A stretch of 55,140 nt of DNA, from assembly GCF_017814435.1 (NCBI RefSeq), contig NZ_JAGJCB010000023.1, positions 1 to 55,140 of the forward strand. The letters run 5' to 3'. Made by a program: the position numbers and the translations under genes. Source of the stretch: Mariniflexile gromovii (GTDB taxonomy: Bacteria > Bacteroidota > Bacteroidia > Flavobacteriales > Flavobacteriaceae). The notes below the pieces were generated by a model. It saw nothing but the letters and a program-made list of their open reading frames with translations. It searched no databases and was not told the DNA's origin. Positions 32,725 to 42,396 of the stretch are shown here, one piece after another (positions within the stretch are counted from its first letter, which is position 1; each line of letters opens with the position of its first letter).

Positions 32725-34875
32725 TTAACCTTTTGTAGTTGCTACTACTTTTTTAATAGGAGACGCTGTTTTTAAATCTTCTAAAACATGGACAGCTTCT
32801 TCTATATAGATATCATGGCTTAAACTTTCGTGCCATCTCTCACGTTTTTCCTTTAAATCGGTTGTATCCTTAGTAAAAAGTTCTTTTTCGTATTTTGTAG
32901 AATAGAATGTTAAATTGGTTTTATAATTTGTTAAAGCATCAAATCGTTTCGCTTCCTCTTCATTCAACTTCAGCTCCGCTTTATATTTTTTATAATTTAA
33001 AGACACAACGGTTTCATCAATTTTACTTTTCACCCATTTGGCATTTTCTTCAACAAGTTTTAACTGCTGGTTATGGTTTATACGTTCTTTACTTTTTTTA
33101 ATGGTTGCTTCATAATCAAAATAGTTTTCCCATGGTGTATAGTCGGCTGCATCAATTTCATCCCAAGGTAATGGGTTTTCTTTATCTTTTTCGCCAACTT
33201 CAATAAAACTAAAACGCCCAGGCACATTTACATCACTTTTAACACCTTCTAACTGTACCGAACCACCATTAATTCTATAATATTTTTGGGTAGTTAAAGC
33301 CAGTGCTCCTAAATCGCCACTAGTATTATTTCGAAGCATAGTGTTAAGGTTGATCACATTTTGAACGGTTCCCTTTCCATAAGTTTGCTTGCCACCAATA
33401 ATAATGGCACGTTTATAGTCTTGCATAGCAGCAGCCATAATTTCGGAAGCTGATGCCGATATTTCATTCACTAGAATCACCAACGGTCCATCCCAAGAAA
33501 TGGATTTATCTTTATCACGCAATACCTCTTTAGCTTCACCTGTAGAACGCACTTGAACAATTGGACCTTCTTTAATAAACAAACCTGCCATATCTACCAC
33601 CGTTGGTAAAGAACCACCACCATTGTTACGCAAATCTAAAATCAGCCCTTGAATACCTTCTGCTTTCAATCGTTCAATTTCTGCTTTAACATCTTTGGCT
33701 GCGTTTATGTTTTTATAGTCTTTAAAATCTACGTAAAAAGAGGGTAAATCAATCACACCAAAAATCATATTATCTTTTTTAACCACCGAAGATTTGGCGT
33801 AGGTTTCTTCCAACTCTACCACATCTCTGGTAATGGTTATGTCTCTAATAGTACCATCTACTTTTTTAATGGTTAAGGTTACTTTAGTTCCTTTTGGCCC
33901 TTTAATATATTTGATGGCATCATTAATTCGCATGCCAACAATATTTACAGGAAACGCTTCATCTTCTTGCTTTACTTTTAAAATAATATCTTCAACTTCC
34001 AATTCTTTGCTTCTCCAAGCAGGACCTCCAGAAATTAATTCAACAATTTTAATATAGTCCATTCTTTTTTGCAATCTGGCACCAATACCTTCTAATTTAC
34101 CAGACATACGTTGATCAAAATCTTCCTTGTTTTTAGGCGCCAAATAGTAAGTATGTGGGTCAAATTCTTCAACAATGGTATTTACGTAAATGGCAAACCA
34201 ATCTTCACGTTCTAAATCATCAATATTATCATTGAAATACACATCGATGGATTTTAAAGTAGATTCGCGCGCTTCTTTTTCAATTTCAGCTTCAGATTTC
34301 ATCACATAGGAAGGGTCATTTTTCTTTGCCAGTTCCTCTTGTGCCAACAAATCGTCATAGTTTGAAAGTGTAGAAAACTTAAGTTGTTGTCTCCAACGTT
34401 CTTTTAATTCCTTTCTGTTTTTTGTAAAACTACTGTTTTCGTAATCGGTATTAAAGGTCTCGTCTACTGAATAATCAAAAGGCTCTGATAATACTTCTTT
34501 GTAAATTACTTTGGCTTCTTCAATACGTTTCAACATACGCTCGTGTACCACATTAAAAAATGTGATATCTGTTGCTTTAAGCTGATTGTCTATTGTTAAT
34601 TTATATTTTTCAAATTCTTTAAAATCAGACTCATAGAAATAGCGTTTTACGGGGTCAATTATTTCTAAATAATCTTTAAATAATTCAGCTGAAAATGCAT
34701 CATCTATTAGAATGGGGTCGAAATGCCCTTGTTCTAAAACAAAAGTAATGACCTGAATTAGTAATTTATCTTTGTCAGGATTGCTGAACTTTTTAGTTGT
34801 AAAGCTACACGAGGCGAAGGCTAACAACAACGACAACAACAACACTTTATAATTCCTTCTCATAATTTTTTTCAT
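32725..34875 (-). CDS. prc: Tail-specific periplasmic protease Prc (S41)
   Basis: A protease of about 716 residues from ATG 34875 (a TTG 15 bases earlier is possible). A lipoprotein-type signal ends at LLLAFASC with Cys23. The order is N-terminal helical domain, PDZ (about 245-350), S41 core and a C-terminal domain. The catalytic dyad is Ser477 in SASASEIMAAAMQDY and Lys501 in YGKGTVQ, matching E. coli Prc (Ser430/Lys455). It trims C-termini of envelope proteins and lytic enzymes. It lies 7 bases upstream of the OppC-type permease gene. Confidence 0.94.
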   Translation of the reverse strand: MKKIMRRNYKVLLLSLLLAFASCSFTTKKFSNPDKDKLLIQVITFVLEQGHFDPILIDDAFSAELFKDYLEIIDPVKRYFYESDFKEFEKYKLTIDNQLKATDITFFNVVHERMLKRIEEAKVIYKEVLSEPFDYSVDETFNTDYENSSFTKNRKELKERWRQQLKFSTLSNYDDLLAQEELAKKNDPSYVMKSEAEIEKEARESTLKSIDVYFNDNIDDLEREDWFAIYVNTIVEEFDPHTYYLAPKNKEDFDQRMSGKLEGIGARLQKRMDYIKIVELISGGPAWRSKELEVEDIILKVKQEDEAFPVNIVGMRINDAIKYIKGPKGTKVTLTIKKVDGTIRDITITRDVVELEETYAKSSVVKKDNMIFGVIDLPSFYVDFKDYKNINAAKDVKAEIERLKAEGIQGLILDLRNNGGGSLPTVVDMAGLFIKEGPIVQVRSTGEAKEVLRDKDKSISWDGPLVILVNEISASASEIMAAAMQDYKRAIIIGGKQTYGKGTVQNVINLNTMLRNNTSGDLGALALTTQKYYRINGGSVQLEGVKSDVNVPGRFSFIEVGEKDKENPLPWDEIDAADYTPWENYFDYEATIKKSKERINHNQQLKLVEENAKWVKSKIDETVVSLNYKKYKAELKLNEEEAKRFDALTNYKTNLTFYSTKYEKELFTKDTTDLKEKRERWHESLSHDIYIEEAVHVLEDLKTASPIKKVVATTKG

Positions 34876-35041
34876 TCGGTTAATATTCAATGGCTCATAG
34901 AACGCCCTTCATTTTTTTACTAAAATAAAGAAAAAACTATGCCATTAAAGGGAATGTGCTACTAATTTTTTGTTAAACTGAAGAAATAACCTATTTCATA
35001 AGGAATTTATGTATTTTAGCGATACTTTTTTTAAGTATAAA

Positions 35042-35818
35042 ATGACAAAAAAACCACTTATATTAGTTACTAACGACGATGGCATAAATGCACCTGGCAT
35101 AAGAACCTTAATTTCCATTATGAAAACCATTGGTGATGTGGTGGTTGTGGCTCCAGACAGTCCTCAAAGTGGTATGGGACACGCCATTACATTAGATTCG
35201 ACTTTATATGTTGAACAAGTTTTTATTGATGATGGTCCACAAACCGAATACAGCTGTTCGGGCACTCCTGCCGATTGTGTAAAACTTGCCATTAGAGAAA
35301 AATTGACCAGAAAGCCCGATATTTGTGTGTCGGGAATAAATCATGGGTCCAATTCTTCTATAAACGTGATCTACTCTGGCACCATGAGTGCCGCTATTGA
35401 AGCAGGTATTGAAGGGATTCCAGCGGTGGGATTTTCGTTATTGGATTATGCTTGGAGCGCCAATTTTGAAGCTACCCACGACTTTGTAAAAACCATTGTA
35501 GAAAATGTTTTAAACCAAGGTTTACCCAATGGCGTTGTTTTAAATGTGAACATCCCTAATCTTTCTAAAGAAAAAATAAAAGGCATAAAAATTTGCCGAC
35601 AAGCGAAAGCCAATTGGGTGGAAGAATTTGATAAACGCAAAACACCACAAGGTCGCGACTATTATTGGCTTACCGGAAAATTTGTTAATTTAGATGGTGG
35701 TGAAGACACCGATGAATGGGCTTTGGAAAACGGCTATATATCGGTTGTACCCATTCAATTTGATTTAACTGCACACCATTACATTCAAACTTTAAACACT
35801 TGGAATTTAAATGATTAA
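35042..35818 (+). CDS. surE: 5'/3'-nucleotidase SurE
   Basis: About 258 residues from ATG 35042, chosen because MTKKPLILVTNDDG matches the family N-terminus. The frame is open back to 35009 but that extension (MYFSDTFFKYK) looks unnatural. The metal site is NDDG near the start, with VVVAPDSPQSGMGHAIT (about 35-51), SCSGTPADCVKLA (about 78-90) and SGINHGSNSSINVIYSGTMS (about 103-122). It dephosphorylates nucleoside monophosphates. It overlaps the next membrane-protein gene by 8 bases. Confidence 0.95.
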   Translation: MTKKPLILVTNDDGINAPGIRTLISIMKTIGDVVVVAPDSPQSGMGHAITLDSTLYVEQVFIDDGPQTEYSCSGTPADCVKLAIREKLTRKPDICVSGINHGSNSSINVIYSGTMSAAIEAGIEGIPAVGFSLLDYAWSANFEATHDFVKTIVENVLNQGLPNGVVLNVNIPNLSKEKIKGIKICRQAKANWVEEFDKRKTPQGRDYYWLTGKFVNLDGGEDTDEWALENGYISVVPIQFDLTAHHYIQTLNTWNLND

Positions 35819-36095
35819 AAAAGATATTTTAATAGGGGCACTTGTTGGTTTAATAGCTAATTGTGTTGGCTTATTTTTGGTTGCCACTTTATTAGGACAA
35901 GGAGACGATTTTATAACCGTAATAAAAGCAGCCGCTAACGAAGGTTTTTTAGGCAAACTTATTAGCTTAGGTGCTATTTTAAATTTAATAGCCTTTTTTA
36001 TTTTTATAAGAAAACGAAAGGATTATAGAGCCCGAGGCGTTTTACTAATAACCCTTTTTATTGCTGTTTTTACTTTAATTTTTAAATTGTTTTAG
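35811..36095 (+). CDS. Small membrane protein between surE and lpxB
   Basis: A 94-residue protein with three membrane segments (about 6-28, 48-66 and 74-93), separated by a short polar loop (QGDDFITVIKAAANEG) and a basic stretch (RKRKDYRARG). It overlaps the surE 3' end by 8 bases, so translation is coupled. lpxB follows after 45 bases. The family is not recognised. The position is one I associate with flavobacterial surE-lpxB loci. Function unknown. Confidence 0.8.
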   Translation: MIKKDILIGALVGLIANCVGLFLVATLLGQGDDFITVIKAAANEGFLGKLISLGAILNLIAFFIFIRKRKDYRARGVLLITLFIAVFTLIFKLF

Positions 36096-36140
36096 ACAAG
36101 TTGACATAAGGCCTAAGATCTATAACCCAAGACCAGTTAA

Positions 36141-37253
36141 ATGAAATACTACATTATAGCAGGAGAAGCATCAGGCGATTTACATGGTTCCAACCTCATG
36201 AAAGCATTACTGAATGAAGATGTACATGCTGATTTTAGATTTTGGGGAGGAGACCTTATGCAAGCGGTTGGCGGCACCCTGGTAAAACACTATAAAGAAC
36301 GTGCATTTATGGGGTTTGCCGAAGTTGTTCTGAACTTATCTGCTATTTTTAAAGATATTTCATTGTGCAAAAACGATATTCAAACCTATAACCCCGATGT
36401 TATTATTTTTATAGATAATTCAGGATTTAATTTGCGCATAGCGAAGTGGGCAAAACAAGCGGGTTTTAGAACCAATTATTATATATCCCCACAAGTTTGG
36501 GCTTCCAGAGCAGGCAGGGTAAAAGACATAAAACGCGATATTGATGCGATGTATGTCATATTGCCTTTTGTAGAACCCTTTTACAAAAAACACGATTATA
36601 AGGTTACATTTGTTGGACACCCTTTAATTGATGCTATTGCCAATAGAACTCAGGTTGGTGAATATAAATTTAGAGAAGCATACAACCTAAACGACAAACC
36701 TATTATCGCATTATTACCGGGAAGCCGAAAACAAGAAATTAAAAACATGCTTTCCGTTATGCTTAGTTTGGTTGATGATTTTCCTGATTACCAATTTGTT
36801 ATTGCAGGAGCACCAAGTCAGGAATATAGTTTTTACGAGCCCTTTATAAAATCGGATAACGTAAAATTCATTTCAAATAAAACTTATGACTTGTTAAGTG
36901 TTTCTTATGCAGCTTTGGTAACATCTGGAACTGCCACTTTAGAAGCTGCTTTATTCAAAATACCACAAGTGGTTTGCTATAAAGGGAGTGCTATTTCATA
37001 TCAAATTGCCAAACGCATTATTACTTTAAAATTCATTTCTTTGGTAAATTTAATTATGGATAAAGAAGTAGTTACTGAACTTATTCAAAATGATTTCAAT
37101 AAAAAACGTCTTAAAAAAGAACTTGATAAAATTTTAGACGAAAAAGAACGTTCTAAAATATTTATTAATTATTACGAACTTGAAAAAGCCTTGGGTGGTA
37201 AAGGTGCCAGTGAAAAAACCGCCAAGTTAATTTACAAATCTATTAAAGCCTAA
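36141..37253 (+). CDS. lpxB: Lipid-A-disaccharide synthase
   Basis: A 370-residue GT19 glycosyltransferase that joins UDP-2,3-diacylglucosamine and lipid X to make the lipid A disaccharide. Signatures are YYIIAGEASGDLHGSNLM (about 3-20), FMGFAEVV (about 56-63), FIDNSGFNLRIAKWAKQ (about 93-109), YYISPQVWASRAGRVK (about 114-129), FVGHPLIDAI (about 156-165) and LLPGSRKQEI (about 191-200). It confirms a lipopolysaccharide-type outer membrane. It is followed by an NlpC/P60 gene 7 bases later. Confidence 0.96.
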   Translation: MKYYIIAGEASGDLHGSNLMKALLNEDVHADFRFWGGDLMQAVGGTLVKHYKERAFMGFAEVVLNLSAIFKDISLCKNDIQTYNPDVIIFIDNSGFNLRIAKWAKQAGFRTNYYISPQVWASRAGRVKDIKRDIDAMYVILPFVEPFYKKHDYKVTFVGHPLIDAIANRTQVGEYKFREAYNLNDKPIIALLPGSRKQEIKNMLSVMLSLVDDFPDYQFVIAGAPSQEYSFYEPFIKSDNVKFISNKTYDLLSVSYAALVTSGTATLEAALFKIPQVVCYKGSAISYQIAKRIITLKFISLVNLIMDKEVVTELIQNDFNKKRLKKELDKILDEKERSKIFINYYELEKALGGKGASEKTAKLIYKSIKA

Positions 37254-37260
37254 TTTATTT

Positions 37261-37845
37261 ATGAAGAACTTAATTATCTTAATGCTAATTGCGGTTAGTT
37301 TAAGCAGTTGTAAATCTTCAAAAAGTATTGTTGTAAAAAAATCATCTACAAAAAAAGTTATCTCTCAACCTAACACAGAAGTAACTTCAAACAGAACCAC
37401 AAGTACGTTCGATGTCAAAAAAAAGGAAGACGATGACGATGATAACACAAACAACGAAGTATCAAAAGCCTTTGGCATTGTAGATTATGCAAAACAGTTT
37501 AGTGGCGTAAAATACAAATTTGGCGGTGCTACAAGAGATGGTATGGATTGTTCTGGGTTGGTTTTTGAATCGTTTAGAGCTTTTGATGTTATTTTACCAA
37601 GAATTTCCAGAGATATGGCTAAACAAGGTGAAAAAATCAATTTAAAAAATACCCAAGAAGGCGATTTACTTTTTTTTAAGACGATGAATAGAAGAAACGA
37701 CATAAGCCATGTAGGACTTGTAGTTACCTCTGAAAATGGCGATATTGAGTTTATTCATTCCACAACAAGTGCTGGCGTTATTATTTCTAAACTTTCAGAA
37801 AATTACTGGAATAACGCTTTTGTAGAAGCACGTAGAATATTATAG
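37261..37845 (+). CDS. NlpC/P60 (C40) lipoprotein, putative peptidoglycan endopeptidase
   Basis: A 194-residue lipoprotein with lipobox LSSC (Cys17), a Ser/Lys-rich linker containing an acidic patch (KKEDDDDDN), and an NlpC/P60 domain (about 75-192). Catalytic Cys97 lies in GMDCSGLV, His150 in DISHVGLV, and His166 in EFIHSTTS is the third residue. Such enzymes cleave gamma-D-Glu-DAP bonds in stem peptides, consistent with the meso-DAP MurE of this window. It lies 7 bases after lpxB and 24 before comEC, probably in one operon. Confidence 0.92.
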   Translation: MKNLIILMLIAVSLSSCKSSKSIVVKKSSTKKVISQPNTEVTSNRTTSTFDVKKKEDDDDDNTNNEVSKAFGIVDYAKQFSGVKYKFGGATRDGMDCSGLVFESFRAFDVILPRISRDMAKQGEKINLKNTQEGDLLFFKTMNRRNDISHVGLVVTSENGDIEFIHSTTSAGVIISKLSENYWNNAFVEARRIL

Positions 37846-37869
37846 GAAATTTTATATATTAGAGTAGTC

Positions 37870-39909
37870 ATGAAGCTACTCAATTTCACCATAATAAAAC
37901 TAACTTTTTGCTTTATTTTGGGCATTGTTATTGGCTATGGTTTCAACATACCACTATACATAAATCTACTTTTTGCAGGCATTGGTTTTCTTTTAACTAC
38001 TACTTTTTTTCTTATTGCTAGAAACAAATTTGTTAAAACCATTTGGTTTGGCATTTTTAGTTTTATCACTATGGTTTTAATAGGTATTTTAGTTACCAAT
38101 CTTCATAATGACAAAAACAATCCGAAACATTATTCCTATTTAATTTCTAAAGAACCTGATTCCTTAAAAACCATCACGTTTAGGGTTCGCGAAGTTTTAA
38201 AACCAGGAAACTATTACGATAAATATATAATTGATTTATTGAATATTGATAACGAGGAGGTTATAGGCAAATCGCTTTTAAACATCCAAAAAGATTCATT
38301 AACCAAACCGCTGAAAGTTGATGCTGTTTTTATCAGCAAAACAGCCTTTAAAGATTTAATCAATCCGTTAAACCCAAACCAATTCAACTACAAATCTTAC
38401 TTAGAAAAAAAATATATTTACCATCAAATATTTACTACTGAGTCTTCTCTTTTCAAAGTAAAATCATCTACCCATACCCTTTTTGGAATTGCAAATAATA
38501 TTAGAAACCATATAAACGAAAAACTAAAACCCTATCATTTCAAACCCGATGAATTAGCTATTATCAATGCCCTTTTATTGGGGCAACGGCAAGACATTAG
38601 TGAAGAAGTTTACACCAGTTACACAAATGCAGGAGCTATTCATATTTTAGCTATTTCAGGGTTGCACATCGGGCTTATTTTATTGATTTTACAATTTATT
38701 TTCAAACCCGTAACACAAATTAAACATGGCAAATTAATGAATGCCATTTTATTAGTGAGTATTTTATGGAGTTTTGCCATTATAGCAGGACTTTCTGCCT
38801 CTGTAACACGGGCAGTTACCATGTTTAGCGTGGTAGCTATTGCGAAAAATTTAAATAGACCCACCAATATTTATAATACGCTTGCCATATCAATGCTTAT
38901 AATTTTACTATTCAAGCCTATGTTTTTGTTTGATGTTGGGTTTCAATTAAGTTATTTGGCTGTTTTTGCCATTGTAGCCATCGACCCATTATTATATAAA
39001 CTATGGAAAACTAAATATTGGCTTCCTGATACCCTTTGGCATACACTAACCGTTACGGTTTCTGCTCAATTTGGAATTATTCCGTTAAGTTTATATTATT
39101 TTCATCAATTTCCGAGTTTGTTCTTTCTTTCAAACTTGGTAATCATACCACTTTTAGGCATTATTTTAGGCTTTGGAATATTACTTATTTTTTTAGCAAT
39201 TTTAAATATACTACCTCAATTTATAGCCACTAGTTATGGCTATGTCATTAATTTAATGAATTCGTTTGTAGGATGGATTTCAAAGCAAGAAGATTTTCTA
39301 TTTAAGGATATTCCGTTTAGTTTACTCCACGTTTTCGTTTCATACATTTTCATCATTGCTCTTGTTCTTCTTTACGCAAAACGAAATTTTTCAGCTTTAA
39401 AATGGTTTTTAATAAGTATTCTATTGGTGCAATCTGCCATCATTTACACGAATTCCAACACACCTAAAAATCAATTTATTGTATTTCATAAAAGCAGATA
39501 TACTTTGTTGGGAAACACAATGAACAAGGGTATAACATTGGCTTCTGATTTGGACACCATCACAAAACTGAAAACTAAAATAGTTAAAGATTATACGGTT
39601 GGAAATCACATTAAAACCATTAGAGAAGATAAGCTACAGCCAGTTTACATGCTGAATACCAAAAAATTATTAGTGATTGACAGTTTAGGAATTTACAATA
39701 TAAAATCATTTCAACCCGATTATGTATTGCTTCGTCAATCGCCTAAAATAAACTTAAACCGATTGATTGATTCCTTAAAGCCAAAATACATAATTGCAGA
39801 TGGCAGCAACTATAAATCGTATGTAGAAGGTTGGGAAAGCGTTTGCAAAAAAAGAAAGCTCTCATTTCACCAAACTAGCAAAAAAGGAGCTTTTATTATA
39901 AAATACTGA
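37870..39909 (+). CDS. comEC: ComEC/Rec2-family DNA uptake channel protein
   Basis: A 679-residue polytopic membrane protein. It has N-terminal membrane segments and a DUF4131-type soluble domain (about 60-200), then the competence core (about 215-500) with GQRQDISEEVYTSYTNAGAI followed by HILAISGLHIGLILL, the ComEC hallmark. The C-terminal domain (about 520-679) is related in position to the metallo-beta-lactamase nuclease domain of ComEC, but I see no HxHxDH metal motif, so it is probably not a nuclease. It is last in the surE-lpxB operon. Confidence 0.9.
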   Translation: MKLLNFTIIKLTFCFILGIVIGYGFNIPLYINLLFAGIGFLLTTTFFLIARNKFVKTIWFGIFSFITMVLIGILVTNLHNDKNNPKHYSYLISKEPDSLKTITFRVREVLKPGNYYDKYIIDLLNIDNEEVIGKSLLNIQKDSLTKPLKVDAVFISKTAFKDLINPLNPNQFNYKSYLEKKYIYHQIFTTESSLFKVKSSTHTLFGIANNIRNHINEKLKPYHFKPDELAIINALLLGQRQDISEEVYTSYTNAGAIHILAISGLHIGLILLILQFIFKPVTQIKHGKLMNAILLVSILWSFAIIAGLSASVTRAVTMFSVVAIAKNLNRPTNIYNTLAISMLIILLFKPMFLFDVGFQLSYLAVFAIVAIDPLLYKLWKTKYWLPDTLWHTLTVTVSAQFGIIPLSLYYFHQFPSLFFLSNLVIIPLLGIILGFGILLIFLAILNILPQFIATSYGYVINLMNSFVGWISKQEDFLFKDIPFSLLHVFVSYIFIIALVLLYAKRNFSALKWFLISILLVQSAIIYTNSNTPKNQFIVFHKSRYTLLGNTMNKGITLASDLDTITKLKTKIVKDYTVGNHIKTIREDKLQPVYMLNTKKLLVIDSLGIYNIKSFQPDYVLLRQSPKINLNRLIDSLKPKYIIADGSNYKSYVEGWESVCKKRKLSFHQTSKKGAFIIKY

Positions 39910-39977
39910 AATAATCTACTTCTATTAAATATTAAAATTTCAAAAAAATAAATTCCAAATTCCAAAAAAAACACTGA

Positions 39978-40526
39978 TTACCCCTTAAATTGAGGCTTAA
40001 AAGCAGTGTAATAGGTGTTAAATTTTTCTTGGGTATCTAAGGTTTTATGCTCATCAGCTTTAAACATTTTTAAATACAACTCTAATTGAGGTGGTGTTTG
40101 ATATCCTCGAATAGGCGCAATAACATCGGCTTTTTCATCCATAAAAACAATGGTTGGGTATGCTTGAATTTGAAAATAGCTTGCTAATTGGTGTGCTGAA
40201 TTACGTCTGCTTGCCAATTCAGGTTTATAACCTGGGTTCGTAAAAGTTTTCCCTTTATAGTTTACCGTTTCATTACCTTCCGCATTAAACTTAACTGCAT
40301 AATAATTTTCGTTAACATACTTGGCTACATCTGGGTTTTGAAAAGTGTTTCTGTCTAACATTTTACAAGGACCACACCAGCTTGTATAAACATCTATCAT
40401 TATCTTCTTTGGGTTTTTCTTTTGAAGTTCTACGGCCTTTTCAAGTGTAATCCAATTAATCTCTTGTGCCATACCGGTAACCGATGTTAAAACAGCAAAA
40501 ACTAAAATATATAATAATCTCTTCAT
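39978..40526 (-). CDS. Secreted thioredoxin-fold protein
   Basis: A 182-residue protein with a signal peptide (about 1-20, ending VTGMAQE) and a thioredoxin domain. The redox motif is CGPC (Cys51, Cys54) in DVYTSWCGPCKMLDRNTFQN. The later cis-proline region is QAYPTIVFMDE (about 126-136). It probably acts in the periplasm as a disulfide reductase or DsbD-like partner; the substrate is unknown. A terminator at 40565-40588 separates it from the transporters upstream, so it has its own transcript. Confidence 0.9.
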   Translation of the reverse strand: MKRLLYILVFAVLTSVTGMAQEINWITLEKAVELQKKNPKKIMIDVYTSWCGPCKMLDRNTFQNPDVAKYVNENYYAVKFNAEGNETVNYKGKTFTNPGYKPELASRRNSAHQLASYFQIQAYPTIVFMDEKADVIAPIRGYQTPPQLELYLKMFKADEHKTLDTQEKFNTYYTAFKPQFKG

Positions 40527-40561
40527 AATTCACTTTGTTGTGATACTAGCGTCGAACTTAC

Positions 40562-40588
40562 AAAAAATGCGCCAAAAGTGGCGCATTT
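40562..40588 (-). terminator. Terminator after the peptide-transporter genes
   Basis: AAATGCGCC and GGCGCATTT form a perfect 9-bp stem with a 6-base loop, followed in the minus direction by TTTTTTG. It ends the transcript of the tandem POT genes. Confidence 0.85.
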
Positions 40589-40615
40589 CATAATATTTTT
40601 AACTATTTTTTTCGA

Positions 40616-42358
40616 TTAACGAACACCGTGCATTAATTTTTTAATGATAGGCTGGAATAAAATAGCCACTACTCCAGCGATAACAGATATAATTGTTAAT
40701 ATCCAGAAAAAATAACTGATACCATTTTCATTGGCAATTTTATCAACATTTTCACCAAACACTCCAGCACCTTTCATTCCTATCGCAATCGCTAAATACC
40801 AAACGCCAAACATAAAGGCAATCATTCTTGCTGGCACCAACTTACTAACATAAGACAATCCTACTGGTGAAATACACAGTTCTCCCATAGTATGGAATAA
40901 ATACACCAAAACCAACCATATCATACTTACGGAAGCTGTTTTGGCACCAGGCTCTATACCCATTGCTCCAAAAGCAACACATGCCATTCCTAAGGCTAGC
41001 AAAAACATACCAATACCATATTTACCGTTTGCTGAAGGGTTATATTTACTTTCCCACCATTTTGAGAACAAAGGAGCTAATGTTATAATAAACAGTGAAT
41101 TTAAAACACTAAACCAAGAAGCTGGAATTTCAAGCTCTTTATCATTTAATTGATCTAACAACATCCAAATAGCAATACCCCAAACGATTATAAAACTTAG
41201 ACTTAAAACCACATTTGCCCATTTATACTTGGCAAATGTTTGTTTAAAAAGCAAGAACAAAACCCAAGTAATAATGCCAAGAGGAATAATGGTCATACAT
41301 GCATTAACAATTCTAAATATCGTGGCAGAAGAACCATCTAAAGTTCTATCGGTATAATCTCTAGCAAAAATGGTTAGAGTTCCTGGAGATTGCTCAAAAA
41401 TAGCCCAAAAGAAAACCGATAGGATTGCAAAAAAAGTAACAGCTATTAATTTCTCTCTGGTAATTTTTGAATATTGCGTAAATCTATAAATTAACAGTAT
41501 TAGAAATAGCACAAGAGCCGTTATAATGGCTATATTATTTCCATTTTCACCTAAAAACGAAAATATATTAACCTCACCATTAGAGATTGTTGTTGCAGGT
41601 GCATTTAAAACCCATAACAGCCCCAAAACGACCATTAGAACAATCAATCCTAATTGCCAAGAAGTAAATGGGACTCTCTTATCATTATCTTTAGATTCTA
41701 TTGAGTTTTTATCATCTTTTTTAGGCTTCAAACCTATATCTCCAAAAATATTTTGAGCTAACCAAAACTGAACCAACCCAAAGAACATAAAAATTCCCGC
41801 TAGTCCAAATCCTATACTCCAACCTACGCGCTCACCTAAATAACCACATAGCAGAATTCCTAAAAACGCTCCAGCATTCACCCCCATATAAAAAATAGTA
41901 TAAGCACCATCCTTTTTCTCTGGTCTGTCTTTATACATTTCTGAGACAATAGACGTCATATTGGGCTTAAAAAACCCATTACCTATAACCAATAACCCTA
42001 ATCCCAAATATATTGACCATTGGGTTTCAACAGCCATAGAGGCGTGCCCCAAAGTCATTAGCAATGCTCCAACCACGACAGCCCAACGAAATCCAATTAT
42101 TTTATCTGCAAAATAACCACCCATCATGGTTGACAGATATACCAACCCCACATAAGATCCAAATAATGCCATGGCATGTTCACGTGGCCATCCCCAACCT
42201 TCATCTAACAATGAAGCTGTTAAGAACAGTACTAATAATGCTCGCATTCCATAATAAGAAAAACGCTCCCACATTTCGGTAAAAAATAATATAAATAGAC
42301 CTGATGGATGCCCTAAAACGGTACTTTTAAAAAACTGGTCGGTAGAATTCTCACTCAT
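40616..42358 (-). CDS. Peptide MFS transporter (POT/PTR family), copy 1
   Basis: A proton-coupled oligopeptide transporter of about 580 residues from ATG 42358, with some 14 membrane segments. The POT proton-binding signature is present as EMWERFSYYGMRALLVLFL (about 29-47), plus FYMGVNAGAFLGILLCGYLG (about 157-176) and the late GELCISPVGLSYVSKLVPAR. It imports di- or tripeptides. It is 39 bases downstream of a paralogue of the same family and closes that transcript. Confidence 0.93.
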   Translation of the reverse strand: MSENSTDQFFKSTVLGHPSGLFILFFTEMWERFSYYGMRALLVLFLTASLLDEGWGWPREHAMALFGSYVGLVYLSTMMGGYFADKIIGFRWAVVVGALLMTLGHASMAVETQWSIYLGLGLLVIGNGFFKPNMTSIVSEMYKDRPEKKDGAYTIFYMGVNAGAFLGILLCGYLGERVGWSIGFGLAGIFMFFGLVQFWLAQNIFGDIGLKPKKDDKNSIESKDNDKRVPFTSWQLGLIVLMVVLGLLWVLNAPATTISNGEVNIFSFLGENGNNIAIITALVLFLILLIYRFTQYSKITREKLIAVTFFAILSVFFWAIFEQSPGTLTIFARDYTDRTLDGSSATIFRIVNACMTIIPLGIITWVLFLLFKQTFAKYKWANVVLSLSFIIVWGIAIWMLLDQLNDKELEIPASWFSVLNSLFIITLAPLFSKWWESKYNPSANGKYGIGMFLLALGMACVAFGAMGIEPGAKTASVSMIWLVLVYLFHTMGELCISPVGLSYVSKLVPARMIAFMFGVWYLAIAIGMKGAGVFGENVDKIANENGISYFFWILTIISVIAGVVAILFQPIIKKLMHGVR

Positions 42359-42396
42359 AATCAATAATTATAATTCGTTTATTTGCTTTATTATAT

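Noticed and set aside
35009-35041. N-terminal extension of SurE
   Set aside because: The conserved SurE start is at ATG 35042; the extra 11 residues do not fit the family.
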